From contig WYBM01000003.1 of assembly GCA_011525915.1 (NCBI GenBank), positions 1 to 64,000 on the forward strand: DNA of 64,000 bases, written 5' to 3'. Position numbers and translations under genes: made by a program. The notes beneath the pieces were generated by a model. That model was given only the letters and a program-made list of their open reading frames with translations, ran no database searches and was not told the DNA's origin. Source of the stretch: Ardenticatenaceae bacterium (GTDB taxonomy: Bacteria > Chloroflexota > Anaerolineae > Promineifilales > Promineifilaceae). Shown one piece after another: positions 41,846-49,710 of the stretch (position 1 is the first letter of the stretch; every line of letters starts with the position of its first letter).

Positions 41846-41894
41846 AACATCCTCCATGTATAGGGTGCGTTCAGAAACAACTTTGGGCTTTTGC

Positions 41895-41962
41895 CAGGTA
41901 ATCAGTCATGAGTGGCCAGTAATCAGTCCAGAAGAACACCCAACTGATCACTGGTCACTGAA
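41895..41962. repeat. Degenerate CAGT-word array (third copy)
   Basis: Words such as CCAGTAATCAGTCATGAGTGGCC, AGTCCAG and TGATCACTGGTCACTG fill the gap between the MerR gene and the C39-like gene. Similar arrays occur at 23928 and 25029 in the phage cassette. Confidence 0.55.
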
Positions 41963-42010
41963 CGGTGATCACTTTAAAACACCAAGTTCATTGTAAACGA
42001 GCCCATAGTA

Positions 42011-42877
42011 TTAAGCGGATACGGGTTGATTGCCGTGCGCAGGAAAGCTGAAGACGGGCCAGCTAATGGTCAGGGTACGGTCAGCGTGCCAGACTTCATA
42101 CGGTGTCATGTCATGCTCCCAATTGGGTTCCAGCCCTTGGGTATCAACGTACTTCCCCAGCGCATGCCACAATTCTAACAGCTTAGGATACTCGTTGTAT
42201 TCACCATAGGTTCGTACACAGACCGCCCGGTGGGCTGGCCACTCACGAATCTTTATCTCGCCACGGGGCAGTACTGAGCCCTCAAACGGCACCCCTATTT
42301 CTACGGGACCATCATCTTCCTCGTTCACCGGACCATAATAGAGTGCCACGGGGTCACCTACGGCGGTGGCGCCAGCGGTGGCAATATGGGCCCATAGCTG
42401 CTGTAAGGCCGGCATCATCCATTCATGGTAAGCGGGCACAGTGATGTGACGGCGAATGGAAACCATCATATGTGTACTGACTTCCTGATAGGCAAATGTA
42501 AATGACATTGTTTTCTCCTTGAGGGGCATGATTTCTTCACGCAGCAGCCGGGCCGCTAACTGCACTGTGGCCAGCTGTTTCTCAACGGCCGTTACATGAA
42601 GATGAAGATGATGCAAAACCGCCTGACTATCTGTTTCCCAGACAGCCAACACAACCGCCATCTTCTCTAACGGCATTTCCATCAGGCGCAGCAGCCGAAT
42701 GCGGCGGGCGATACGAATCTGTTGGCGGGTGTAGTAGCGATAACCGGTGTCGGGGTCAACGTGTGCCGGTGTGAGCAGACCACGCTCATCATACAGGCGC
42801 AGCGCCTTGCGTGATAACTGGCTTTGGCGGCCGAACTCGCCGATAGTGAGCCATGCAGAACTGTGTTTTTCACTCAT
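42011..42877 (-). CDS. MerR-family transcriptional regulator with GyrI-like ligand domain
   Basis: This 288-residue protein has an N-terminal MerR helix-turn-helix, LTIGEFGRQSQLSRKALRLYDERGLLTPAHVDPDTGYRYYTRQQI, and a dimer helix (residues 70-120). The C-terminal GyrI/Rob-like domain spans about 130-285, with SIRRHITVPAYHEWMMPALQQLW, ALYYGP and GEIKIREWPAHRAVCVRTYGEYNEYPKLLELWHALGKYV. Such proteins distort a promoter when bound to hydrophobic ligands and often control efflux genes, but none is adjacent. It lies downstream of the rpoD terminator and is transcribed separately. Confidence 0.92.
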   Translation of the reverse strand: MSEKHSSAWLTIGEFGRQSQLSRKALRLYDERGLLTPAHVDPDTGYRYYTRQQIRIARRIRLLRLMEMPLEKMAVVLAVWETDSQAVLHHLHLHVTAVEKQLATVQLAARLLREEIMPLKEKTMSFTFAYQEVSTHMMVSIRRHITVPAYHEWMMPALQQLWAHIATAGATAVGDPVALYYGPVNEEDDGPVEIGVPFEGSVLPRGEIKIREWPAHRAVCVRTYGEYNEYPKLLELWHALGKYVDTQGLEPNWEHDMTPYEVWHADRTLTISWPVFSFPAHGNQPVSA

Positions 42878-42931
42878 ATCTGTAGCATACGCCCGGCCCC
42901 AGGGGCCAAGTCAAGCCCTTTTTGAAAACAG

Positions 42932-42967
42932 AAAAAGACCCGGAGCGTATATGCTTCGGGTCTTTTT
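42932..42967 (-). terminator. Bidirectional terminator after rpoD
   Basis: AAAAAGACCCG (42932-42942) pairs with CGGGTCTTTTT (42957-42967), with a central GC-rich stem and A and T runs on both sides. It lies 27 bases past the rpoD stop. Confidence 0.92.
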
Positions 42968-42993
42968 AGACTTGTCAGGTTAACGGCCGTGAT

Positions 42994-44232
42994 TCAGTTT
43001 AAATATTGCCGCAGATGCCCGGCAAAGTTAGGATGGCGTAGTTTGCGCAGGGCTTCCTTTTCTAACTGGCGAATGCGTTCACGAGAGAGCCCAAACATCT
43101 CGCCCACTTCTTTAAGGGTACGAGATTCGCCATCTTGCAAGCCATAACGCAGGCGCAGGATGCGGGCTTCGCGGGGTGTCAGTTGGTCTAAAATTTCACC
43201 CAACTCTTCTGTGAGCATTTTCTGGGCGACGGTTTCGGCCGGTGGTGGGGCGTCTACATCTTCAATAAAGTCACCCAGTTCGGCATCTGACTCATCCCCT
43301 ACCGGGCGTTCCAGGTGGACGGGCTGGCGGCTGGTACGCAGCATCCAGCGTACCCTGTCGGCGGGCAGTTCCATGTGTTCGGCGATCTCTTCAGCGGTGG
43401 GCTGACGGCCGTATTCTTGTTCTAACTCCTGGGCCACCTGGTAAAGCTTGCTAATGCGGCCGCCAAGGTGGGCAGGGATGCGAATGGTACGGCCGTGGTT
43501 GGCCAGCGCCCGTGTCACGGCCTGGCGAATCCACCAGGTAGCATAGGTGCTGAAACGGTTACCGCGCCGGTAGTCATACTTTTCCACGGCTTTCATCAAC
43601 CCCACATTACCTTCCTGAATCAAATCCAGGAATTGCAAACCTCGACCGCGATACTTCTTGGCGATGCTGACGACCAGGCGCGTGTTAGCCCGGATCAGGT
43701 GGGCGCGCGCGGCATCACCAACTTCCAAGATGTTGGTCAGGTGGTCCATCTCATCGTCGCTTAACATCTGGAATTCTTTGTGCAGTTTGCGTTCAGCCGC
43801 ACGCCCGGCTTCAATTTCCATGGCCAGCTGCACTTCTTCTTCTGCTGACAGCAAACCTTGCTGTCCCATCTCGCGGAAGTACAAACCAACGGAATCATCA
43901 ATCGGCACGTTGCTCAAGTCAAATAGAGGTGCAGAATGCGCAGAATCATCCAGGTCATTGGCGAAACTAAAACTTTCTAAAATGTCTGCGTCAATGTCGG
44001 TACTCCCAGTCCCATTCATCGGTGGGGCATCAATGTCGTCTTCGCTTTCGTAGATTGGTAATCCTGCCGCCTGAGCCTCTTCCATGATCGTTTCGAGCAA
44101 TTGGATGTTATCTTCAACTTCAGGCAATGCTTCCATTATTTGATCGTATGTCAGGTATCCTTGTTCTATACCTTCATTAAGCAGTGCATTAACTACATCC
44201 ATCTCGTCGAATGGATCTCTTAAATCGCTCAT
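42994..44232 (-). CDS. rpoD: Principal sigma factor RpoD/SigA
   Basis: This 412-residue protein has the primary sigma-70 order. A short acidic N-terminus is in place of a long region 1.1. Region 1.2 is [22 protein letters not shown]; region 2 is [66 protein letters not shown]; region 3 is [14 protein letters not shown]; region 4 ends [49 protein letters not shown]. It directs RNA polymerase to -10/-35 promoters like those seen at 35526 and 49651. The upstream gap 44233-44419 should hold its promoter. It stands alone with its own terminator. Confidence 0.97.
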   Translation of the reverse strand: MSDLRDPFDEMDVVNALLNEGIEQGYLTYDQIMEALPEVEDNIQLLETIMEEAQAAGLPIYESEDDIDAPPMNGTGSTDIDADILESFSFANDLDDSAHSAPLFDLSNVPIDDSVGLYFREMGQQGLLSAEEEVQLAMEIEAGRAAERKLHKEFQMLSDDEMDHLTNILEVGDAARAHLIRANTRLVVSIAKKYRGRGLQFLDLIQEGNVGLMKAVEKYDYRRGNRFSTYATWWIRQAVTRALANHGRTIRIPAHLGGRISKLYQVAQELEQEYGRQPTAEEIAEHMELPADRVRWMLRTSRQPVHLERPVGDESDAELGDFIEDVDAPPPAETVAQKMLTEELGEILDQLTPREARILRLRYGLQDGESRTLKEVGEMFGLSRERIRQLEKEALRKLRHPNFAGHLRQYLN

Positions 44233-44419
44233 ATATAAATCCCTTTTTCCCAGAATTTTTGTGATGGTGGGGTGTGATGCTCACCCAACTGTCCTCTTCC
44301 TTCACTCCGGGGCAGTCTAGCATATTCGCTTAAACAAAGTCAAGGGGGGAGAATGGTTAAACAACCCCCTGGCTGAAGCTATTTATCCGCTTATTAGGAA
44401 TGGGGAAGACACACGCTTT

Positions 44420-45268
44420 TTAAGGGGACCCGGCCATCGTTAACACGTCATCTATGCCATATAGCGGGGTGCGTAACACGGCCGCTGCCCGATGGAGATC
44501 CAATTCACAATTTAATGGCCATTCTCCGTCAGATGCTGCCCCTACGGTCAACGTGGTGCGGCTGGTGATCCCCCAATAATCCAACATTTTGAGGCTAAAC
44601 GCGGCCCGGCTTAAGGTTTGGCGACCAGCCACATTTAAGATGCCGGTGTAATTGTTCTGCGCCAGTTCCAGGCAGGCACGGCTTAAGGTTTCTACCCACA
44701 CTGGGTTACGTATCTGGTTGTCAAACAGCGTCACGGGCTGTCCGGCGCGTAATGCCTGGGCCATCCAGGCAGTGCCGTGGTCCATAACGTTCAGGCCATA
44801 AATGAGGGAGGTGCGGATGATGACGGTGTTCGGAATGGCTTGTACCATGGCCTCAGCCTCGGCTTTGGCCCGGCCGTAAGCATTGACCGGATCAGGCCTG
44901 GCCGTTTCATCATAAGGAGGTGCGTTGCCGCGAAAGATGCTGTCTGTAGACAGGTGAATGAGCCGGGCGCCAACGGTGGCGGCCGCCCGGGTGATGTTTT
45001 GTGTGCCCAGTATGATGGTGTTTTCCACATCATGACCCCGGTTACTGCCTACTGTGTGGATGATGATATGGGGTTGCAGGCTGGTGACAAGATGGGTAAC
45101 GGCCGTGGCATCTCTTACGTCCAGTTGTTGTCCCGGTGGCAGCTGCGGGGGATGGTGGCGAAAATAGGTATAAACAAGTTCATGCGTGGCTGCGGCCATG
45201 GGTACCAGATGACGCCCCAGGTAGCTGCCGCCGCCGGTGATAAGCAGGCGTACATTATTCGGCGGCAT
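44420..45268 (-). CDS. RmlD-like NAD(P)-dependent sugar reductase (SDR family)
   Basis: This 282-residue extended short-chain dehydrogenase has the nucleotide motif LLITGGGSYLGRHLVP, then DVRDATAVTHLV. Catalytic YGRAKAE carries the Y-x-x-x-K, with STDSIFRG before it. The shape is of dTDP-4-dehydrorhamnose reductase (RmlD), which makes dTDP-rhamnose. No rmlABC genes are nearby, so the substrate is uncertain. It overlaps the end of rnc by 14 bases and closes the fabF-rnc operon. Confidence 0.85.
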   Translation of the reverse strand: MPPNNVRLLITGGGSYLGRHLVPMAAATHELVYTYFRHHPPQLPPGQQLDVRDATAVTHLVTSLQPHIIIHTVGSNRGHDVENTIILGTQNITRAAATVGARLIHLSTDSIFRGNAPPYDETARPDPVNAYGRAKAEAEAMVQAIPNTVIIRTSLIYGLNVMDHGTAWMAQALRAGQPVTLFDNQIRNPVWVETLSRACLELAQNNYTGILNVAGRQTLSRAAFSLKMLDYWGITSRTTLTVGAASDGEWPLNCELDLHRAAAVLRTPLYGIDDVLTMAGSP

Positions 45269-45959
45269 CTATCTCTTTAGCTTTTATGATGGCTTGTGCT
45301 GCTGCTTCTTGGGCGGCCCGTTGTTTGCTGCGGCCTGCCCCCTGACCCCACACTTCTTCATTAAGATGCACCTGCACCGTAAAGACCTTGGCATGGTCTG
45401 GCCCGCTGGTAGTCACTACCTTGTAGTGAGGGGTGATGTTATACCGGGCCTGTGCCCATACCTGAAACTCGCTCTTGGCGTCTTTATGCAAAGATGAGGC
45501 GATGATCTCTACAAGTGCCGGGCTGATTAACCGTTCTACCAGCTTTTCTACATCTGCCAGACCATTGTCCAGATACATGGCGCCAATAACAGCTTCAAAC
45601 ACAGCACACAAAATGGGAATGCGTTCTCGCCCTCCATTTTCTGCCTCACCATAACCCAGCCGCAAAAAATGGCCCAATTCTAACTGCTGCGCAAACGAAG
45701 CCAGTGACTTGGCCTGTACCAGGGCTGCTCGTAAACTGGTTAACTCTCCTTCATCTAGTTCCGGGTAATGATGGTATAGATAGGCGCCTACGACAAAGTC
45801 CAGCACGGCATCACCCAGAAATTCCAGGCGCTCATTGTCCTCCAGCGCCAGGTCAGGGTTCTCGTTCAGGTAAGAGCGGTGGGTCAGTGCCCGAGACAGC
45901 AGTGAATAATCATGAAAGCGGATGCCCAGTTTGTGTTCTAGAACAGTTAACTCATCCAT
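45255..45959 (-). CDS. rnc: Ribonuclease III
   Basis: This 234-residue protein has the RNase III catalytic domain with the signature NERLEFLGDAVLDFVVGAYLY, the downstream acidic FEAVIGAMYLD, and a C-terminal double-stranded RNA-binding domain (SEFQVWAQARYN to GRSKQRAAQEAAAQAI). It cuts double-stranded RNA in rRNA maturation and mRNA turnover. Start ATG 45959, MDELTVLEHKLGI, is chosen over the longer in-frame start. It begins five bases after the fabF stop. The fabF-rnc order is widespread; an acpP gene, often upstream, is not seen. Confidence 0.95.
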   Translation of the reverse strand: MDELTVLEHKLGIRFHDYSLLSRALTHRSYLNENPDLALEDNERLEFLGDAVLDFVVGAYLYHHYPELDEGELTSLRAALVQAKSLASFAQQLELGHFLRLGYGEAENGGRERIPILCAVFEAVIGAMYLDNGLADVEKLVERLISPALVEIIASSLHKDAKSEFQVWAQARYNITPHYKVVTTSGPDHAKVFTVQVHLNEEVWGQGAGRSKQRAAQEAAAQAIIKAKEIDAAE

Positions 45960-45963
45960 CAGG

Positions 45964-47226
45964 TTATTGTTCCCGGTGCGTGTACTTCTTAAATATGAGG
46001 ACAGCGTTATGGCCGCCAAACCCAAAAGCATTGTTTACGCACACGTCAATTGCGGCCGGCCGCGGCTTGTTGGCTACGTAATCCAAGTCACAGGCCGGAT
46101 CAGGTGTTTCATAGTTGATGGTGGGGGGCATGATCTGGTCACGAATGGCCAGGGTGCAGAAGACGCTTTCAATGGCTCCAGTGCCCCCCATAACATGCCC
46201 GGTCATAGATTTGGTAGAGCTGACGCCAATGTTGTAGGCATGTTCGCCCAGAGCGGCTTTAATAGCGGCCGTTTCGTTTAAGTCATTGAGTTCGGTGGCG
46301 GTGCCGTGGGCGCTAATGTAGTCTATATCTTTTGGCTGTAAACGGGCCTCATTCAGGGCGATGCGTATGGCCCGGGCCGCGCCAGAGCCCCCTTGGGAAG
46401 GGGCCGTGATGTGGAAAGCATCCGTTGTCTGGCCATAGCCTATAATTTCAGCCAGGATTTTAGCGCCACGAGCCAGGGCGTGTTCTAGGCTTTCTATGAC
46501 CAGCATAGCTGCCCCTTCACCCACCACCATGCCATCGCGGTTTTTGTCGAATGGCTGAGGCGTTTTTCTGCTTTTGGTGGAGGTGGCGCCAGCTCGTTCA
46601 AACCCGGCCAGGGCGACGGTGGCCATGATGGATTCGCTGCCGCCGGTAAGGGCCGCGTCAATATCACCAGAGCGGATAGCGCGGTAGGCATGGCCAATAG
46701 CATCACTGGCCGAGGCACAGGCCGTGGTGATGGTGGTGGTGGGACCGTGAATGCCATAATCAATGGCCAACATGCCGGCCGCACCATTGGGCATAATCAT
46801 GGTAATGGCAAAGGGAGATATACGGCGCAGCCCCTTTTCGACAAACACTTTACCCTGCTCTACCAGCGTGCGAATGCCACCCACACCAGTCCCCATAATG
46901 ATGCCAATACGATGGCTGTTATCTTCGGTAACGGGTATGTTTGCCTGGGTCATAGCTTCACGTGCGGCTACAGTGGCCAACTGCTGGTAACGATCACGGC
47001 GGCGCGCTTCTTTTCGATCCATATGGTGTTCAGGATCAAACGCTTTAACCTCGCAGACAACTTTGGCGATGTGATCTTCCGGGTCAAGGAGGGTGAGAGG
47101 GCCGCTGCCTGAGTTCCCGGCCAGAACGGCCGCCCAGTTATCTTTAACGTTGTGGCCCAGCGCCGTGATCGCCCCTAACCCGGTAATGACCACCCGATGG
47201 CGGCGAAAAGAGGGTTCGTTTTCCAT
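45964..47226 (-). CDS. fabF: 3-oxoacyl-[ACP] synthase II
   Basis: This 420-residue thiolase-fold condensing enzyme has VVITGLGAITALG at the start, the active Cys in TTACASASDAIG, and His residues in SAHGTATELNDLNE and KSMTGHVMGGTGAIES. It also has the terminal NNAFGFGGHNAVLIF. It elongates acyl-ACP in type II fatty acid synthesis. The in-frame extension to 47292 lacks family features; ATG 47226 is used. It sits between the MazG-like gene and rnc. Confidence 0.96.
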   Translation of the reverse strand: MENEPSFRRHRVVITGLGAITALGHNVKDNWAAVLAGNSGSGPLTLLDPEDHIAKVVCEVKAFDPEHHMDRKEARRRDRYQQLATVAAREAMTQANIPVTEDNSHRIGIIMGTGVGGIRTLVEQGKVFVEKGLRRISPFAITMIMPNGAAGMLAIDYGIHGPTTTITTACASASDAIGHAYRAIRSGDIDAALTGGSESIMATVALAGFERAGATSTKSRKTPQPFDKNRDGMVVGEGAAMLVIESLEHALARGAKILAEIIGYGQTTDAFHITAPSQGGSGAARAIRIALNEARLQPKDIDYISAHGTATELNDLNETAAIKAALGEHAYNIGVSSTKSMTGHVMGGTGAIESVFCTLAIRDQIMPPTINYETPDPACDLDYVANKPRPAAIDVCVNNAFGFGGHNAVLIFKKYTHREQ

Positions 47227-47242
47227 AGATGTTCTCCAAATC

Positions 47243-47557
47243 CTAACGTGTGCGGCTGCCAACATGGCCCCGGTCCTGCAGGCGGTGCTCATATTTTGCC
47301 AGTGTGGCCTTAAATGCAGCCTCCAGGTCTACATTCACGGCCGTAGCCAATACACACAAACTGTAAAGCACATCCCCTAGCTCGCCCTCTAACTCAGGTG
47401 TGTAGTAGGGTGCATGGTGGCCGTAGTCTGTGGCCAGCAATAGTTCTTTAGCCACTTCCCCACATTCACTTATCAGATCTAAGGTATGTACACCCGGATC
47501 GTGAACCAGGGCGTATTTTTGCGCAAATTCCGCAGCGCGTGTCTGCCAGTTGGTCAT
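47243..47557 (-). CDS. MazG-like nucleotide pyrophosphohydrolase
   Basis: This 104-residue protein is a single MazG-type all-alpha domain with the metal-binding pairs LISECGEVAKELL (E-x-x-E) and LEGELGDVLYSLC (E-x-x-D). It removes pyrophosphate from noncanonical nucleoside triphosphates. Four-residue-scale spacing to moaD-moaE (stop/start abut) shows it is in the same operon. Confidence 0.88.
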   Translation of the reverse strand: MTNWQTRAAEFAQKYALVHDPGVHTLDLISECGEVAKELLLATDYGHHAPYYTPELEGELGDVLYSLCVLATAVNVDLEAAFKATLAKYEHRLQDRGHVGSRTR

Positions 47558-48271
47558 TTAATTATCTTCTTCGGTAGGGTAATAGTGCCCTTCTACCCAC
47601 ACGCTTTTATCGCGGCCTACCTCTTTTTTCCATACCGGCACGATCTCTTTGAGCCGATCGATGCCATAGCGTGCGGCTTCAAAGGCGCCCTGGTCACGGT
47701 GCCCGGCTGCGCAGGCGATAAAGGTGGTGGTATCACCCACCTCTAACTGGCCGATGCGCTGCACAATGGCAATGCCTTTAACCAGCGGCCAGCGCTCCCA
47801 GATTTCACGGGCAATTTGGGCCATTTTTAACTCGGCCATTTCGCTGTAGGCTTCATATTCCAAATAACTGGTCTCGCCGGGCAAACCCTGGCGCTGGGTC
47901 TGTCCGCGGACAGACCCGGTGAAGCTGATAATGGCGCCCACGTCGGGCTGGGTCAGGCGTTTATGGATGTCATGAATGTCTAGTTCTGCGGTGGTCACCG
48001 CAAAGAAAGTGGGGTAGGGCATTTCCTGGCCGCCGCTGACGGGCGGGAAGATGGCAATGTCATCGCCGGGCTGCACGGCCGTGTCGGCGGTAGCAAACGT
48101 TTTGTTCACAGAGACGATAGAGGAAGCCACAGCTGCCGCCAGGGCCGGGTAACTTTGGGCCACGGCCGTAAGCAGCGTGGCTACTGTGGCTGGTTCCTCT
48201 AGCCTGATCATGACCCGGTCTTGCCCGGCCCGGTCTTTGAGGGTAGCAAATAAACGAATTTCTAGTTCCAT
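47558..48271 (-). CDS. moaD-moaE: Molybdopterin synthase, MoaD-MoaE fusion
   Basis: The 237-residue protein begins with MoaD (1-81, MELEIRLFATLKDRAG to AIFPPVSGG), whose essential C-terminal Gly-Gly is followed directly by MoaE (about 90-237: FTGSVRGQT, YLEYEAYSEMAELKM, GHRDQGAFEAARYGIDRLKEIVPVWKKE). MoaD carries sulfur on its terminal Gly as a thiocarboxylate, so the fusion must be cut after GG, as reported for mycobacterial MoaX. It makes molybdopterin from cPMP. It follows moaC in the operon. Confidence 0.95.
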   Translation of the reverse strand: MELEIRLFATLKDRAGQDRVMIRLEEPATVATLLTAVAQSYPALAAAVASSIVSVNKTFATADTAVQPGDDIAIFPPVSGGQEMPYPTFFAVTTAELDIHDIHKRLTQPDVGAIISFTGSVRGQTQRQGLPGETSYLEYEAYSEMAELKMAQIAREIWERWPLVKGIAIVQRIGQLEVGDTTTFIACAAGHRDQGAFEAARYGIDRLKEIVPVWKKEVGRDKSVWVEGHYYPTEEDN

Positions 48272-48305
48272 AGTTAAAAATTGGAGCGTGGAGATGAGGC
48301 AGCGA

Positions 48306-48794
48306 CTAATCACCAGGCTCTGATCGCCAATCGCCACTTTTGCCGCCTTCTTTGCGTACCAGGCGCACGTCAGTCAGGCGCATACCTTTGTCTACCGCTT
48401 TGGCCATATCGTAAATGGTGAGACCCGCCACAGTCACGGCCGTCAGTGCCTCCATTTCAACACCGGTCTTGCCTGTCAGACGGACCGTCGCTTCAATATC
48501 GACCCGGTTTTCGGCCGGGTTGGGCGTGCAGGTCACAGACACCTGGCTGAGCATAAGGGGGTGGCAAAGTGGAATGAGGTCACTGGTGCGTTTGGCGGCC
48601 ATCACCCCGGCCAGTTCAGCAGTACCCAGTACGTCTCCCTTTTTAATTGTGCCAGCCATGATCAGTTGCAGCGTGTCTGGCTGCATGTGTACCGCGCCGC
48701 GGGCCGTAGCCAGGCGCAGGGTGTCTTCCTTGTGGCCCACGTCTACCATGCGGGCCCGGCCGTGTTCATCTAGGTGGGTCAATTGCTTTGCCAT
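48306..48794 (-). CDS. moaC: Cyclic pyranopterin monophosphate synthase
   Basis: This 162-residue protein has [48 protein letters not shown] and [25 protein letters not shown], all MoaC hallmarks. It converts the MoaA product to cPMP. It is the first gene of the minus-strand operon, divergent from the PIG-L gene; moaA is not in the window. Confidence 0.96.
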   Translation of the reverse strand: MAKQLTHLDEHGRARMVDVGHKEDTLRLATARGAVHMQPDTLQLIMAGTIKKGDVLGTAELAGVMAAKRTSDLIPLCHPLMLSQVSVTCTPNPAENRVDIEATVRLTGKTGVEMEALTAVTVAGLTIYDMAKAVDKGMRLTDVRLVRKEGGKSGDWRSEPGD

Positions 48795-48895
48795 AGCCTT
48801 CGTATTATAGTTGGCTACCAACCTGCAAGCCAACCGGAGTATGAAGTTGCCCAGGTGTTTAACGGTTTACGTGGCGCCTGACCAACTGAACGCCT

Positions 48896-49654
48896 ATGGT
48901 GCATGCCATTTACCTCTCCCCACACCTGGACGATGCCGCCCTGTCATGTGGCGGGCAGATCGCGCAGCAGACGGCCGTAGGCCAGCGTGTACTTGTTGTG
49001 ACTGTGATGGCCGGTGACCCGCCCGGAACCGGTTTGTCTGACTATGCCCAGGCGCTGCACGGTCGTTGGCAGTTAGCTCAAGATGTGGTGGCTGTGCGTC
49101 GGGCTGAGGATATAACTGCCTGCACACGGCTGCGTGCCAACTACCAGCATTGGACGATACCAGATTGTATTTACCGTACGCACCCGGCCAGCGGCCAGGC
49201 GCTCTATACTGACTGGGCCCAAATTACGGGAGATGTGCCTGCGGTAGAACGGCCGTTGATTGCGAGGCTGGCTGCTCAGTTGGCGCAGCTGCCGGCCGCC
49301 GAGCGCATCATAGCGCCACTGGCGGTGGGCAATCATGTCGATCACCAGATCGTGCGCCTGGCCGCCGAAACAGCTTTCGGCCATAAACTGGCGTATTATG
49401 AAGATTACCCTTACGGGCGTGATCCGCAGGCGGTGACAGCGGTCATTGACCCAGACAGGTCTCATTGGCAGGCGCAGGTCATCCCCCTGTCAGCGTCAGC
49501 GCTGCAGGCCAGAATTGAGGCGATTGCCGCCTTTACGTCACAGCTGAGTACGTTTTTTAACGGCCGTGCCGATCTGGAAAAACAAATTGCGGCGCATGCC
49601 GCCGCCGTGGGGGGGGAGCGCCTGTGGTGGCGAACAGGCCATATGGATGCTTGA
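48896..49654 (+). CDS. PIG-L / LmbE family deacetylase
   Basis: This 252-residue protein has the metal-binding start YLSPHLDDAALSCGGQIA and later PLAVGNHVDHQIVRLAAE, the H-x-D-D and H-x-x-H pairs of the family. Members remove N-acetyl groups from sugars such as GlcNAc-inositol or GlcNAc-malate (bacillithiol or mycothiol precursors). The true substrate is not clear. ATG 48896. Confidence 0.92.
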   Translation: MVHAIYLSPHLDDAALSCGGQIAQQTAVGQRVLVVTVMAGDPPGTGLSDYAQALHGRWQLAQDVVAVRRAEDITACTRLRANYQHWTIPDCIYRTHPASGQALYTDWAQITGDVPAVERPLIARLAAQLAQLPAAERIIAPLAVGNHVDHQIVRLAAETAFGHKLAYYEDYPYGRDPQAVTAVIDPDRSHWQAQVIPLSASALQARIEAIAAFTSQLSTFFNGRADLEKQIAAHAAAVGGERLWWRTGHMDA

Positions 49655-49680
49655 TCAATATAGCGAGGTCAACTTATAAT
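49651..49680 (+). promoter_or_regulatory. Sigma-70-type promoter of the kinase operon
   Basis: TTGATC (49651-49656), an 18-base spacer, and TATAAT (49675-49680) lie upstream of GGGAGAG and ATG 49711. The promoter begins within the PIG-L 3' end. Confidence 0.55.
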
Positions 49681-49710
49681 AAATCATTGTAGGGAGAGAG
49701 ATGGCATAAC

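Noticed and set aside
44777..45280. 167-codon plus-strand frame opposite the RmlD-like gene
   Set aside because: Shadow frame without ribosome-binding site or recognisable domain.
45255..47226. acpP between fabF and the MazG-like gene or rnc
   Set aside because: Gaps there are only 4-16 bases; no acyl carrier protein reading frame exists.
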